From positions 62,001-126,000 of the forward strand of contig NZ_JABFMX010000010.1 of the NCBI RefSeq assembly GCF_013359735.1: a DNA stretch of 64,000 nucleotides, in the 5' to 3' direction. Positions 35,281 through 44,118 of the stretch are shown here, in pieces. Each line of letters starts with the position of its first letter. The first letter of the stretch is position 1. The translations under genes were made by a program, and so were the position numbers. The notes under the pieces are model-generated. The model ran no database searches. It saw only the letters and a list, made by a program, of their open reading frames with translations, and was not told the origin of the DNA. The DNA comes from Arthrobacter sp. C9C5 (GTDB lineage: Bacteria > Actinomycetota > Actinomycetes > Actinomycetales > Micrococcaceae).

Positions 35281-35745
35281 TCAGTACTCCCCCTTGATGA
35301 CGAAATACGAGCCGCGGATAACGCCTGCCAGTTTTGACTTCTGGCGGGCGAACTTGAAACGCGATGCCAGTTCCTCCGGAATCTCCATGCCTTGGGCCAG
35401 CTTGAATCCGACCGCCCGCTTCCCGCCGTCGTCGATGCTATACATGACGTTGATCGACAATCCCGACTCGTAGAACACGTAGTCCATCCGCAAACCATCA
35501 ACTTCGAAGGTGGTTGCCTCGAGCGGCCGCGAGCCGATGACAATGTCACGTTCGTTCTGCAAGATACGCCGCACCCGCTCCCGAACCTCCGGAACCTCGT
35601 TGGCAGGGCTCACGGTGAAGACGTGCTCGTACTTGTTGCGGTAGTACCGGGCCTCGTTCGCACGTAAGCCGGCGAGCGCTTCGGCGACCGGTGAGGACTC
35701 CAGGCCGACAGTAGAAACGTCCTTAAAGTCGACAACGTACGGCAT
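35281..35745 (-). CDS. Hypothetical protein, 154 residues
   Basis: The ATG at 35745 has a strong AGGAGAG ribosome site and the frame is clean. No family is recognised. The protein is soluble, with a helical first half (ALAGLRANEARYYRNKYEH) and a strand-rich second half (MDYVFYESGLSINVMYSID ... GVIRGSYFVIKGEY). It has no cysteine and no signal peptide. The DUF427 gene follows on the same strand after 58 bp. Confidence 0.7.
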   Translation of the reverse strand: MPYVVDFKDVSTVGLESSPVAEALAGLRANEARYYRNKYEHVFTVSPANEVPEVRERVRRILQNERDIVIGSRPLEATTFEVDGLRMDYVFYESGLSINVMYSIDDGGKRAVGFKLAQGMEIPEELASRFKFARQKSKLAGVIRGSYFVIKGEY

Positions 35746-36268
35746 GCGCTCTCCTGACTGGTTGTGTTGGACCCACGATAGCTTGAGGACGGTACTACGG
35801 CCGGTCCGCTGGCTATTGCGCCGACGAAGGCGCATGCTGGTCGGGAGGGCCGCCGTGACCTTCAAGACGAAGCGTGACCGGCGGTGTCTTGTAGTAGAAG
35901 GCCCCCTGGCCACCTAAACACCGGTCCGGGCTCCGTTGGAGCCGTCAAGCAGCCGGCGGTTTCGATGGCGGGGCCGGACTGCTGTTGCGGGCACACGAGG
36001 TTAGGGCCGAACGTAAGGTTTGGAGGATGCGAACCCTGACCCCACCCGAAACGTCATCCGCCTTTCCCTATTACCCTTGTCGCCTTGATCGCCGCGGGCC
36101 GGTCACGCCTGGCGCGCACTCTGGACACGCTTTCGAAGGCGACGTAAATTGGGAGATTCCAAAAGACCTTCGGGGATTTGGTCCTTCCCGGCCCGGTGCA
36201 TGGCCGCGATGAGAGCCGCTGAAGCAGCACGGCGGCACGAAGGATGCACCCGCGGAACGGAGCCCGGA
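35746..36268. other. Gene-poor stretch
   Basis: Contains the promoter side of the hypothetical protein at 35281-35745 and the leader of the small gene at 36269. No convincing gene, hairpin or repeat was seen. Confidence 0.5.
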
Positions 36269-36523
36269 ATGGCTACCTCGCACATCACTCGATTCCTCCT
36301 GGACGCCACAGTCCCCGATGAGACGCACGACCCGTTGGGGCCGGACTGTCTCTACGGCCTGTATACAAGCTGGTGCATACTGCACCGCATCAAGCCGCTG
36401 GAAGACTTCGAGTTCCGGTCCGCCATCCGGCGCCACGGGATCGATCCCAGTGGCAGCCGACGCCGAATGGCCGGTCCGTCTGCCGGCAACTACATCCTGG
36501 CCAGCTACCCGGACACGGCCTGA
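36269..36523 (+). CDS. Small winged-helix-like protein, 84 residues
   Basis: From the ATG at 36269. The sequence CLYGLYTSWCILHRIKPLEDFEFRSAIRRHGID resembles the C-terminal DNA-binding end of phage and plasmid primases (a short aromatic helix, then PLxxxEF, then a recognition helix and R-x-G). Here that segment is encoded alone. It may be a stand-alone DNA-binding protein or a primase remnant. No ribosome site better than GGAACGGAGC is visible. Assignment is tentative. Confidence 0.5.
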   Translation: MATSHITRFLLDATVPDETHDPLGPDCLYGLYTSWCILHRIKPLEDFEFRSAIRRHGIDPSGSRRRMAGPSAGNYILASYPDTA

Positions 36524-36910
36524 TACAGCCCCCCACAGCGCAGGCGGCCGGTGCCTCTCTACAGCGGAGGCCAGTGTTCGCGCTCGTATCCGAACAGGTT
36601 GATGGTCCGGGCTGGAAGGGGCTGGCTGGCCCTGTTCGCAGGTTCGTTCCCTTCCGGCGGCTCTGCTGTGCTTCCTGCCGTGTCCCCGGAAATGCCTGTT
36701 ACGCCTGAGTCACTGGACATGCGACATCCCTTGGTTGGCCGAACTGATGGGACACCGGCTCGAATTACGGACCGCCATGCCCCTCTAACGAGGCTACGCA
36801 ACCCGCCGGGGTGCCCACAGGGCCTTTGGACCGTACCCACCCCGCCTTTTGCGCGGCATGCACCAGACACTGCCGGTGTCCGCCCCCAGCGGGAAAGCCT
36901 GGGGGTCGTC
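36524..36910. other. Gene-poor stretch
   Basis: 387 bases between the small protein gene and the DUF4193 gene. Open frames here have unlikely composition and no ribosome sites. No structured element was found. Confidence 0.5.
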
Positions 36911-37213
36911 CTAGCTTTCGCACTCGATGCAGTACGAACGGCCGTTCTTTTGGCGCGCAAGCTGTGAGCGATGCCGGACCAGGAAACAGGAGTGGCAGGT
37001 GAACTCGTCCTCGGCCTGAGGGATGACTTCAACGATGAGTTCCTCGGCGACAAACTCCCCGCCGGGGGTCATGGCCTCATCCAGTGCATCGGACTCGTCC
37101 AGCTCCCGAACGACGCTGCGGGCATCCGGAGCGTTGGCGGACTGCAGCGCCTCCAGGGAGCGGTCCTGGGATTCCTTGACGTCGGAACGTACTTCGTCGT
37201 AATCGGTTGCCAC
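36911..37213 (-). CDS. DUF4193 family protein
   Basis: 100 residues from a GTG at 37213, chosen because the family begins M-A-T-D-Y-D; ATG codons at 37222 and 37228 are alternatives. The N-terminal part is acidic and helical. The C-terminus has FTCHSCFLVRHRSQLARQKNG followed by C-x-x-C, giving four cysteines for a zinc ribbon. The family is restricted to actinobacteria and conserved there, so the gene supports the taxonomic call. Function is unknown. Confidence 0.9.
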   Translation of the reverse strand: MATDYDEVRSDVKESQDRSLEALQSANAPDARSVVRELDESDALDEAMTPGGEFVAEELIVEVIPQAEDEFTCHSCFLVRHRSQLARQKNGRSYCIECES

Positions 37214-37495
37214 GTTGGTCATTCTCATTTCTGGCGTTGTTGTCTGACGCAACTGCAACGTACACCATGGCCGCGGAATTCCCTGTCGCGCGGACCGGCC
37301 GGCCCGGGCCCCGGTCTAGGCCCATTCCGCCCTAGCCTGTCTGCGTCCGGCAGATTTTTTCACCTCGGCGGGCACCCCGCCGTAAGTGTGGGAGGCCTTG
37401 GTGAAGGATGAGGTGGCACGGCCGACGCTGGGGCGATGGTGCGGGCTGCACTCGCACCGCCGAGTCGGAGCCCGGCGTCCCACTCCCGAGTCGGG

Positions 37496-38155
37496 TTACC
37501 GGGCCGCTCGACGAGTGAAGATCATGTGGACAACTCCGGATGGAGAAGGGGTCGCTTCGATCTCGAAGCGTTGTTCGAGTTCCTCGAGTCCGTCCCAGAG
37601 CCGCTCGCCACGGCCCAGGACGATCGGCACGAGGACGACGTGCATGTGGTCGATCAGATCGGCCTCGAGGAACTGACGAACCGTGCTGACGCCGCCACCG
37701 ATCCGGACGTCGAGGTCGCCGGCCAAGGCGCGGGCCTGCTTGAGCGCGGAGACGGGGTCGGCGTCGACGAAATGGAAGGTTGTTCCGCCTTCCAACTCGA
37801 GTACCGGCCGGGGATGGTGCGTAAGTACAACGACGGGGGTGTGGAAGACAGGGTTATCGCCCCACCACCCCTTCCATTCCTCGTCCTGCCAGGGACCGCG
37901 TTGAGGGCCGAACTTATTGCGCCCCATGATCTCCGCGCCGATCCCGGGCTTCCACGCGCTGGCGAACGCCTCGTCGACGCCGAAGGATCCCTCCGATTCC
38001 CCGTGGAAGCCCATCTCGCGGAAGGTGCGCGTCTCGAAAGCCCACTCCATTAGCCGTGAGCCCGCATGACCGAACGGAGCGTCGAGTCGCTGGCCCTCGC
38101 CGGTGCCGAAGCCGTCGAGGGAGACCGAGAAGTTATGCACGCGGACTAGGGACAT
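37496..38155 (-). CDS. Dihydrofolate reductase-family (RibD C-terminal-like) protein
   Basis: 219 residues with AGGAG five bases before the ATG. The start VRVHNFSVSLDGF and the nucleotide-binding end LDVRIGGGVSTVRQFLEADLIDHMHVVLVPIVLGRG match the RibD_C/DHFR-like fold found in many stand-alone actinobacterial reductases. It probably uses NADPH; the substrate is unknown. It is not in an antifolate or riboflavin cluster. Confidence 0.9.
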   Translation of the reverse strand: MSLVRVHNFSVSLDGFGTGEGQRLDAPFGHAGSRLMEWAFETRTFREMGFHGESEGSFGVDEAFASAWKPGIGAEIMGRNKFGPQRGPWQDEEWKGWWGDNPVFHTPVVVLTHHPRPVLELEGGTTFHFVDADPVSALKQARALAGDLDVRIGGGVSTVRQFLEADLIDHMHVVLVPIVLGRGERLWDGLEELEQRFEIEATPSPSGVVHMIFTRRAAR

Positions 38156-38184
38156 GTCATCTCCTGAGGTGCTTGTCGTTCGCC

Positions 38185-38200
38185 ATCACCTTATGGTGAT
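38185..38200. promoter_or_regulatory. Short inverted repeat between transglycosylase and DHFR-like genes
   Basis: ATCACC and GGTGAT separated by TTAT. It stands 30 bp upstream of the DHFR-like start and 14 bp upstream (minus strand) from it relative to the transglycosylase stop. It could be an operator for the former or a weak transcript end. Confidence 0.35.
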
Positions 38201-38213
38201 CGAACCCCACCAC

Positions 38214-38963
38214 TCAAGAGGTGCCCGACTTCGCGGCATAGGCGGTGGCCTCGGCCCGCACCTGGCGAATGTAAGGATCGGACTGGTTGTAGGAGTAGAT
38301 GGCGTCGGTCCACCCTTGGGCCGTTGAGAGGTCGCGGCCGTGGGCGCACAGATAGCTCGCCGCGCTGAGGGCGGCGTCGTCGATATTGAACGGGTCTGCT
38401 TTTCCGTCCCCGTTCCCGTCCCGCCCTGCAAGCTGCCAGGTCGAGGGAATGAACTGCATGGGTCCGACGGCGTGGTCCCAGCGGGAGTCGCCGTCCAGGG
38501 CACCGCCGTCGGTGTCGGCGATGGCGGCGAATCCGGCCCCGTTGAGGCTGGGGCCCACAATCGGGCCGCTCGCCTCCCCTGCGGTGTTAAGGCTGCCGCC
38601 GCCGTAGGTTCCGTGCGCGGATTCGACGAAGCCGACGGCGGCCACGGTATTCCAGCCGATCCCGCACGCCGGAGCGGCAGCGTTGGCCGTGGCTGCCGCA
38701 GCAACGTAGGCCCGGAGCGCGCGGGCAGGGATCCCGGTCTGCGCGGCAGCCCGGGCGAGCCACTGGGCATCAGGGTTCCGGGTCACGTTCACAGCGGTGG
38801 CGATGCCGGTGGAGAACGGATCAAGCTTCGCTACCGCTCGGGGCGGCGGAGCAAGGGCCCCGCGGGCGTCAACCCCGGACTGCCGGACTGCCCAGAACGA
38901 AAATGCGGCGATGGCGCACACCGCGAGCAGGCTGAAAACCAGAAGGCGTTTTAGACGGAGCAC
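38214..38963 (-). CDS. Secreted or membrane-anchored lytic transglycosylase
   Basis: 249 residues. A single N-terminal hydrophobic helix (about 8-27) anchors or exports the protein. The catalytic domain follows with the glutamate in AAVGFVESAHGTYGG, then AVGPMQFIPSTW, the YLCAHGRDLST stretch, and the AIYSYNQSDPYI ending of the SLT/RPF-like murein transglycosylase group. It cleaves peptidoglycan glycan strands outside the membrane. It stands upstream of the DHFR-like gene on the same strand. Confidence 0.9.
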   Translation of the reverse strand: MLRLKRLLVFSLLAVCAIAAFSFWAVRQSGVDARGALAPPPRAVAKLDPFSTGIATAVNVTRNPDAQWLARAAAQTGIPARALRAYVAAAATANAAAPACGIGWNTVAAVGFVESAHGTYGGGSLNTAGEASGPIVGPSLNGAGFAAIADTDGGALDGDSRWDHAVGPMQFIPSTWQLAGRDGNGDGKADPFNIDDAALSAASYLCAHGRDLSTAQGWTDAIYSYNQSDPYIRQVRAEATAYAAKSGTS

Positions 38964-39123
38964 GGACTAATCAAACCATCCAAGCTCAGCGGCCGGTGAC
39001 CAAGGTCCTCGTCCGGGATCCCGGCAGGGCAGAAGGCGCTGCGGCCACCGACGGGCCGAGCGGGCAGGCGCCTGCGTAAATAGCCCGTTGACCCCGCCCA
39101 CGACTGCGCCCGACACTGGTTGA

Positions 39124-39342
39124 ATGAGCGATGAAGAGAACGAAGCAACCATGCGCAAGGTTGTTGACCGGCTGCTCGCGAGGTTTCCGGATGCTCCTAA
39201 ACCGCGCGTCGCGGAGATCGTCCGAGAAGAATTTGCGTCGCTGGCGTCGGGCAGGATTCGGATCTACATCCCCACACTTGTCGAGAACGCCGCCAGGGAC
39301 CGGCTCCACCAAGAGTTCAACATCGTGGCCATTCTGGACTGA
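39124..39342 (+). CDS. Stand-alone three-helix domain protein
   Basis: 72 residues. VVDRLLARFPDAPKPRVAEIVREEFASLASGRIRIYIPTLVENAARDRL aligns with residues 22-71 of the ArsC at 21147 (ISARLADRF ... YTALARTAKITAYLPSTTEHFAGDRL), sharing the R-L-x-x-RF, A-x-I and DRL positions. So the dimerisation-type domain fused to arsenate reductase there exists here alone. It may be a regulator or adaptor. The ribosome site is weak; a downstream ATG at 39151 is an alternative start. Confidence 0.75.
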   Translation: MSDEENEATMRKVVDRLLARFPDAPKPRVAEIVREEFASLASGRIRIYIPTLVENAARDRLHQEFNIVAILD

Positions 39343-39651
39343 AAAGACTTCCGGGCTCCGCCCCCGGCCGGCTGCGGCCGCCAGCCTTTCTACCGGGGTG
39401 ACCTCGGCGCGGCAGCGTCTGAGGGCCGTCCTCGGGATAGCCGGCGGGGCAATGAACAGCGGTGCCCTAACCCTGGACTACCCATGGTGTCCTATTCGTG
39501 CATGGTTTGCGGACTTGGTGCCCCCTGTTTGCGCCGTAGTTGCCCAGACTTTACCGGCGGTCGTGATGATTTCCGGAACAGCTGCACGCAAATGGATTGA
39601 ACGGCCAACCGGCCGGCCCCAAGTTGCCTCTCCCAGCACCGAAAGGCCACC
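39343..39651. other. Gene-poor stretch
   Basis: 309 bases before the GNAT gene. No gene, hairpin or repeat could be supported. Confidence 0.5.
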
Positions 39652-40281
39652 ATGGCACTGCGTCTCCCCCACACCCTGCCGACTCTTCGCACTGCCACCG
39701 GGCGTTTCGTCCTCAGTCCGTTCACGGACGCGCACGTCGAGCCGCTGGCGCACATCCTGGCCAATGACGACATCTGGGCCCAGGGTTTTGGCGACGGTGA
39801 TCACCGCCCGGGAACGCACGCCGAGATCGTCGCGTACATCCGGCGCCGGTATGACGGACTGCGGGTCTTCGCCATCCACTACACCGGCCTGACCGGAGGT
39901 CCGCTGTTCGTCGGGACGACCGGCGTCACCGAATCCCACGCCCGCACCGAACGTGCAAAGATTGGCCGCACCGTCATCAGCCCCGCGTTCTGGGGCATGA
40001 AAACAAACCACGAGGTGAAGACCGCACTGTTGGACTGGCTGTTCGCCCGCGGCGCCGGCCGGATCGAGTGCGACGTCGACCCCAGAAATCACCGCTCGCT
40101 GACCTCGCTGACCCGCTTCGGGTTCACCGTCGAAGGCACTCGCCGGCGCTCCTCGCAGCGCGTCGACGGGACCTGGCGGGACATCGTTATCCTGTCTCTG
40201 CTGACCGAAGAGTGGCCCGCAGCCCGGGAACGAACGCTTCGTGCACTGGCCGCCCTCGCCCCCGTCGAATTCGCTGTCTGA
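39652..40281 (+). CDS. RimJ/RimL-type GNAT acetyltransferase
   Basis: 209 residues. LRTATGRFVLSPFTDAHVEPLAHIL at the start, the KIGRTVISPAFWGMKTNHEVKTALLDWLF acetyl-CoA-binding region and the RIECDVDPRNHRSLTSLTRFGFTVEGTRR helix-loop mark the ribosomal-protein-acetyltransferase-like group. It acetylates an amino group of a protein N-terminus or small molecule. A GAAAGGCC ribosome site precedes the ATG. It is the last intact gene before the left tRNA-derived repeat. Confidence 0.9.
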   Translation: MALRLPHTLPTLRTATGRFVLSPFTDAHVEPLAHILANDDIWAQGFGDGDHRPGTHAEIVAYIRRRYDGLRVFAIHYTGLTGGPLFVGTTGVTESHARTERAKIGRTVISPAFWGMKTNHEVKTALLDWLFARGAGRIECDVDPRNHRSLTSLTRFGFTVEGTRRRSSQRVDGTWRDIVILSLLTEEWPAARERTLRALAALAPVEFAV

Positions 40282-40319
40282 GCTGCCGCCCGGCTTCAAG
40301 GACCGCTCACCCCGCCCGG

Positions 40320-40534
40320 CAGAAAGGGCCCCGAGGGTCCCCAACTCAACATCTGTCCAGGCTCAGAGGCCCAAAAAGACCGTGACCTGCGGAAACACTG
40401 TGCCCGAGGTGGGACTCGAAGCGGGTTCCGGCCCTTCAAAATCCGCCACTCCCCCGAGAACCTCCGCAATCCGGCCCAGTCCGGCACCAGTACGACCCGA
40501 TCCGAAGCCCCGGGTGTGCACAATGTGCACACCC
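40320..40534 (-). repeat. tRNA 3'-end-bearing repeat, left copy
   Basis: 39 bases (40382-40420) are identical to 57252-57290, extending to 50 bases with one mismatch. Read on the minus strand, 40422-40401 is the T-arm and acceptor 3' part of a tRNA with acceptor strand CTCGGGC plus A, as in tRNA-Leu; the 5' part is absent. A degraded GC-rich hairpin with TTTCT follows (40323-40341). Upstream on the minus strand is the palindrome GGGTGTGCACA-A-TGTGCACACCC (40512-40534). This layout is what an integration scar at a tRNA end leaves. Relative to the right copy the T-loop flank carries a base change. Confidence 0.8.
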
Positions 40535-41027
40535 CCTTTTGCGCCCATTAGAGACCCCACGCCAACCGGCCGCACCCCGCGTCAACCGGGCACAACAGTT
40601 CTTTCCCGCGACAAGATCGGTCCTGTTGAGGGTGAACGCTACATTTCGCCGCAACCGGGTCATGCCCTCGTTACGGACTGCCCGGCATGCCGCGCGGCAT
40701 GCTCAGTCTCTAAGCTCTCCATCACGATTCACCTCCGTTCAAACCATTCACGATCCGATCTGCGGACCACAGCATGACCGGGAAGCTCCCCAGACCCTGT
40801 CCACGGACACAACACAGACACACGAGAACAAGGAAGCCATGGCGACGGCAATAGCCCCCGTCAGAACGCGGCCCCGATGATCAGGGCCCCGCCACCAACA
40901 CGGCATGAGCTGGCCGGCGACCGCGGAGCCTTGAATGGCCAAGAGTCAATACCGAAAGACCACGTCATCCGGGCCGACGTAGCGGACTGCCCTGCCGGCA
41001 AAGCCCTCTCGCTTCCGGGGCCGGGTG
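40535..41027. other. Gene-poor stretch inside the left island edge
   Basis: About 490 bases after the repeat with no supportable gene. No integrase or excisionase remnant is recognisable here. Confidence 0.5.
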
Positions 41028-42578
41028 TCACGTTCTGCTGCTGGCTGCCGATTGGGCGCTCAGGCCCTGTAGCGCGGCGGCCATGCCGGAGCTGAGGGCG
41101 GGGTTCATTCCGGCGGCTCCCGTCCAAGCGCCCGCGAGGAAAAGGTTACGGACGGGTGTTGCGGCGGTCAGCGCCCCAGTGCCTGTGTTGGCGGGGGTGT
41201 TCTCGGGGCCGACGCTCGCTCCCTTGGGGTTGCGGGTATAACGGAAGTTGGTCAACGGCGTCGAGACCTCCCGTGTCCGGATGGCGTCGCGAAGTCCGGG
41301 CACTTCATTAGCCAACCTGTCCACGAGCATGTCCGCCACGCGTTCCTTGACCCGCCGGTACTGGGGCTGGTCTTGATAATCGGCGACGCGGCCGCCGGTG
41401 CCCCAGGTGTCCTCGGCGTCCCATTTCGCCCAGACTGAGATCACGACGACGCCGTGCCCTGCAGGGGCGCAGCCAGGGTCAATACGTGCGTAGTCGGTGG
41501 CTGTCAGCGGAACATTCGCCCAGTCGCCCTCCAGCACCGCCTGGAACGAGCGATCAGAGTCACCCATTCGATCGATAAACAGGTCGTGGGGAAGCCCATT
41601 CTCAGCGAAAACGTCCCGGTCCAGGCCCAGGTAGACGGCGAAAGTTGAGAGCGACGGTTCGACCCGTTCGATTCTGGCGATGTAATCGGCCGGGAGTGCG
41701 TCACGGCCGACCAGCTCAAGCAAGGCTGGCGCGCTGGCGTTAGAGATGAACAGATCAGCCTCGACTCGCCCACCGTCAGCGGTGGTTGCCGCGATGGCCC
41801 GGCTGTCGTCGAGGTCAAGTCCGGTTACCAGCTGCCCACAGCGAATTTCGCCGCCGCGTTTCACCAACTCCCGGACTAGCGCGTCGCCGATAGCTTTCGC
41901 TCCGCCCTCGGGAAACCACATGCCGTACTCCTGATACGCCGCACACATGGCAGCAGCGCCAACCGCCGAGCACTGTGAGGGCGGCAGCCCGATGAAGTTC
42001 CAAAGCGGTGAAAGCGCCTCACGTACTGCCGGGTCGGCAACGTGGCGAGCCATCATTTGTTCCCACGTCTCAGCCAACGCCCGCACCATCACCGGGTAGC
42101 GAACTGCCATCTCCGGCGGACTGGGAACGAGACCCGCCACCATGTCGGTCTGGAATCGCCGAGTGTCACGGTAAACGGCAAGCGCCTCGTCCAAATAGGA
42201 CCTGATCCCGATTGCTTGTCCAGGGAAAGCGTGAATGAGGTGGGCCTCGTGGCGGTAAGGATCGGCATAAGCCATGATCTCGGCCCCAGCAGACCGGAAG
42301 AGGAAGTGCGGATCGATACGCCGCATCGTCAACCGGTCAGCAATCCCAAGAGCACGAAAGACCTCATCAGCTCCCCCGCCGGGGGTCGGCCCCCCATTCA
42401 AGGCGTGAAGTGCCGTTTCGAATCGGTACGGGCCGCTTTCAAAAGAGGTGGCATAACCACCGGGGGCGGAATGCTGCTCAAAAACGACGGTCCGCACGCC
42501 GGTGCCGGCGAGTGTCACCGCAGCGGCCAGGCCTCCGAATCCAGCGCCAATGACAACTGCGTCTGCGTGTTCAACCAT
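41028..42578 (-). CDS. CrtI/phytoene-desaturase-family FAD oxidoreductase
   Basis: 516 residues. The N-terminal FAD fold reads VVIGAGFGGLAAAVTLAGTG, followed by EQHSAPGGYATSF, and the C-terminal NLFLAGAWTGAAGMNPALSSGMAA closes the FAD site, as in CrtI, CrtISO and retinol saturases. No carotenoid genes are nearby, and the neighbours are acyl-CoA enzymes. It may therefore reduce or oxidise a double bond of a degradation intermediate. It reads away from the pseudogene block at 42.7-44.0 kb. Confidence 0.88.
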   Translation of the reverse strand: MVEHADAVVIGAGFGGLAAAVTLAGTGVRTVVFEQHSAPGGYATSFESGPYRFETALHALNGGPTPGGGADEVFRALGIADRLTMRRIDPHFLFRSAGAEIMAYADPYRHEAHLIHAFPGQAIGIRSYLDEALAVYRDTRRFQTDMVAGLVPSPPEMAVRYPVMVRALAETWEQMMARHVADPAVREALSPLWNFIGLPPSQCSAVGAAAMCAAYQEYGMWFPEGGAKAIGDALVRELVKRGGEIRCGQLVTGLDLDDSRAIAATTADGGRVEADLFISNASAPALLELVGRDALPADYIARIERVEPSLSTFAVYLGLDRDVFAENGLPHDLFIDRMGDSDRSFQAVLEGDWANVPLTATDYARIDPGCAPAGHGVVVISVWAKWDAEDTWGTGGRVADYQDQPQYRRVKERVADMLVDRLANEVPGLRDAIRTREVSTPLTNFRYTRNPKGASVGPENTPANTGTGALTAATPVRNLFLAGAWTGAAGMNPALSSGMAAALQGLSAQSAASSRT

Positions 42579-42706
42579 GGCGGTTCCCTTCTCGCGTTGT
42601 TCCGTCCATTACGGACGCATTCTGCGGAACCTACATAGAGCCGGAAGGCCCGCGTGCAATCAGGGAATCTACCTGGGATCGCTGTCGATGTTTCACCGGA
42701 TGGCCC

Positions 42707-43050
42707 GCTGACACCGATCAGCACCTTGCCGACGGTGCCCTCTTCCACCGCTGCGTGGGCCGCAGCAGTGTCAGCCAGATCAAAGCGGTGCAGCGGCAGG
42801 CCCGCGGCCTCTCCCACCGGAAGGGCGCCATCGGCATGGCCGAATTGATATGTTCCGCAGGAGCGTGCACCGCCGCCATACCAACCGTGTGAAGCGACAC
42901 GAACTGGTAGCGGACGTGGAGGCTGAAATCCCTGCGCACGTCCAAGCTCACCTGATCGCCGCCGTGTTGGCATAAACCGCATCACTGTCAGGTCGAGTTC
43001 CGCGTTCTGCGCGGGTGGCACCTCCAGATAACTGCGATCAAACACCCACC
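42707..43050 (-). pseudogene. Relic of a zinc-type NADPH:quinone oxidoreductase, C-terminal half
   Basis: On the minus strand three frames carry consecutive pieces of one family: FDRSYLEVPPAQNAELDLTV, then VYANT, then GGDQVSLDVRRDFSLHVRYQFV ... EHINSAM, then ADGALPVGEAAGLPLHRF and AAVEEGTVGKVLI. Each is a standard segment of the medium-chain dehydrogenase/quinone reductase C-terminal half. They are broken by at least two frameshifts and a short deletion near 42980, and the N-terminal half is absent. Confidence 0.75.
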
Positions 43051-43517
43051 GAGGTGGCATTGCACAGTTTGGGAGTCGACATGGGTCATGGCTGTTCGTT
43101 CCTCTTTTCCGAACATCTCATAGGCAAAAAGGTACGTAGCGGCATGACCGGCACTCACTGGCCACCTTCGTAGAATTGTGGCACCCAGGCTCTGAGGTGA
43201 GGAGTTACTCAAACTTGGGATGACCATTCCGGGTGTTTCGCCTGACGCCACGGGGTGAGGTTACACCACTATGGATACGCAGTTAGCGACCACGCGCGCC
43301 GTCGTCAGCGGCTCCCCCCCAGGGGCGAGTTCGAGGTCGGCAATATCAGAGCCGCCTCCAGACGGCGGACACGCTGGCTCAGGTGCAGTTGGACGACGTC
43401 CAGCCGCCAGCGGCACGGTCGAAGTGAAATCCCCCGCGGAGCACAGGAAGGCCGCCAGATGGTGGCGTTTCTTGATCCGATTTATATGTCTTACCAATAT
43501 GTGAAGGACTAATTATG
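43051..43517. other. Degraded DNA between two gene relics
   Basis: No intact gene. Short open frames on both strands do not form a continuous family match. It is part of the 1.5-kb decayed block between the CrtI-like gene and the acyl-CoA dehydrogenase. Confidence 0.5.
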
Positions 43518-43532
43518 TATTGGACGGTACTG
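43512..43532 (+). promoter_or_regulatory. TATTGGAC promoter element before the cyclase relic
   Basis: TATTGGAC at 43518-43525 in the context TTATGTATTGGACGGT. The 13 bases TTATGTATTGGAC recur exactly on the minus strand at 53772-53784. The element is 119 bp before the GTG start of the cyclase relic. See also 54806 and 61780. Confidence 0.5.
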
Positions 43533-43643
43533 AAAAGGACATGAGAACTTAGACGTAATCTCCATGACAAGTTGCAATGGCTGTCACGGGAGACAACCGC
43601 GAGCACCGCACGGGCAAAACCGAATTTCGAAAGGACAGAGAAC

Positions 43644-43961
43644 GTGGTTATCAGCAAACGGAACTGGCCCACGCGGCCGGAAAGCTCCAGCTGGGGCGAA
43701 TTCGGCGCGGACGAAAACCGTGGCCGGTTGAATCTGCTCACCCCCGAAAAAGTCCGCCGAGGTCCGGCCTTCGCGCTGAGCCTGCCCTTGGACCTCGGCG
43801 GCAACAGACTGAAAGCCAACCGCCTGCGTCCGGCGATCCGGCCGAACCTCCCCCAAGGGCATGTGAACTTCAACGGCAGCGTGGGCGCATTGAACGACAC
43901 CCCCGCCGTGTTGAAGCTGCAGTACTCCACCCCGCGTCATTCGCTTGCCCACGCCTGTTAG
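43644..43961 (+). pseudogene. Truncated cyclase-family protein (kynurenine-formamidase-like)
   Basis: A GTG at 43644 with AAGGACAG upstream opens a frame with WGEFGADENRGRLNLLTPEKV, FALSLPLDL, and LKLQYSTPRHSLAHA, all standard for the first half of bacterial cyclase-family metal hydrolases. The frame stops at 43961; the expected next segment, LLDGDE, continues in another frame. The residues from the metal-binding HxGTHxD region onward are missing. It is probably the former first gene of the acyl-CoA operon that follows. Confidence 0.75.
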
Positions 43962-44118
43962 ACGGCGACGAGACGGCAGACCTCGTGCCGCCAGGCATCG
44001 ACGCAGAACGGGGGACATTCTCCAGTGGCTGCAGTCGGTGCCGGAACGCTAGCCCGCTCCCGAACCAGCCACCCAGTAGTAACCAGCACCCGTCCGCGGA
44101 AACCGTAAAGGACCTGTC

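Noticed and set aside
36559..37053. 164-residue minus-strand frame overlapping the DUF4193 gene
   Set aside because: It is antisense/out of frame to a conserved gene and has arginine/proline-rich shadow composition.
40535..41027. Search for an integrase or excisionase at the left island edge
   Set aside because: No recombinase motif was found in any frame, so mobility cannot be claimed beyond the repeats.
43338..43392. Minus-strand peptide resembling a regulator helix (LHLSQRVRRLEAAL)
   Set aside because: Too short and isolated; no adjoining frames extend the match, so a regulator relic is not supported.
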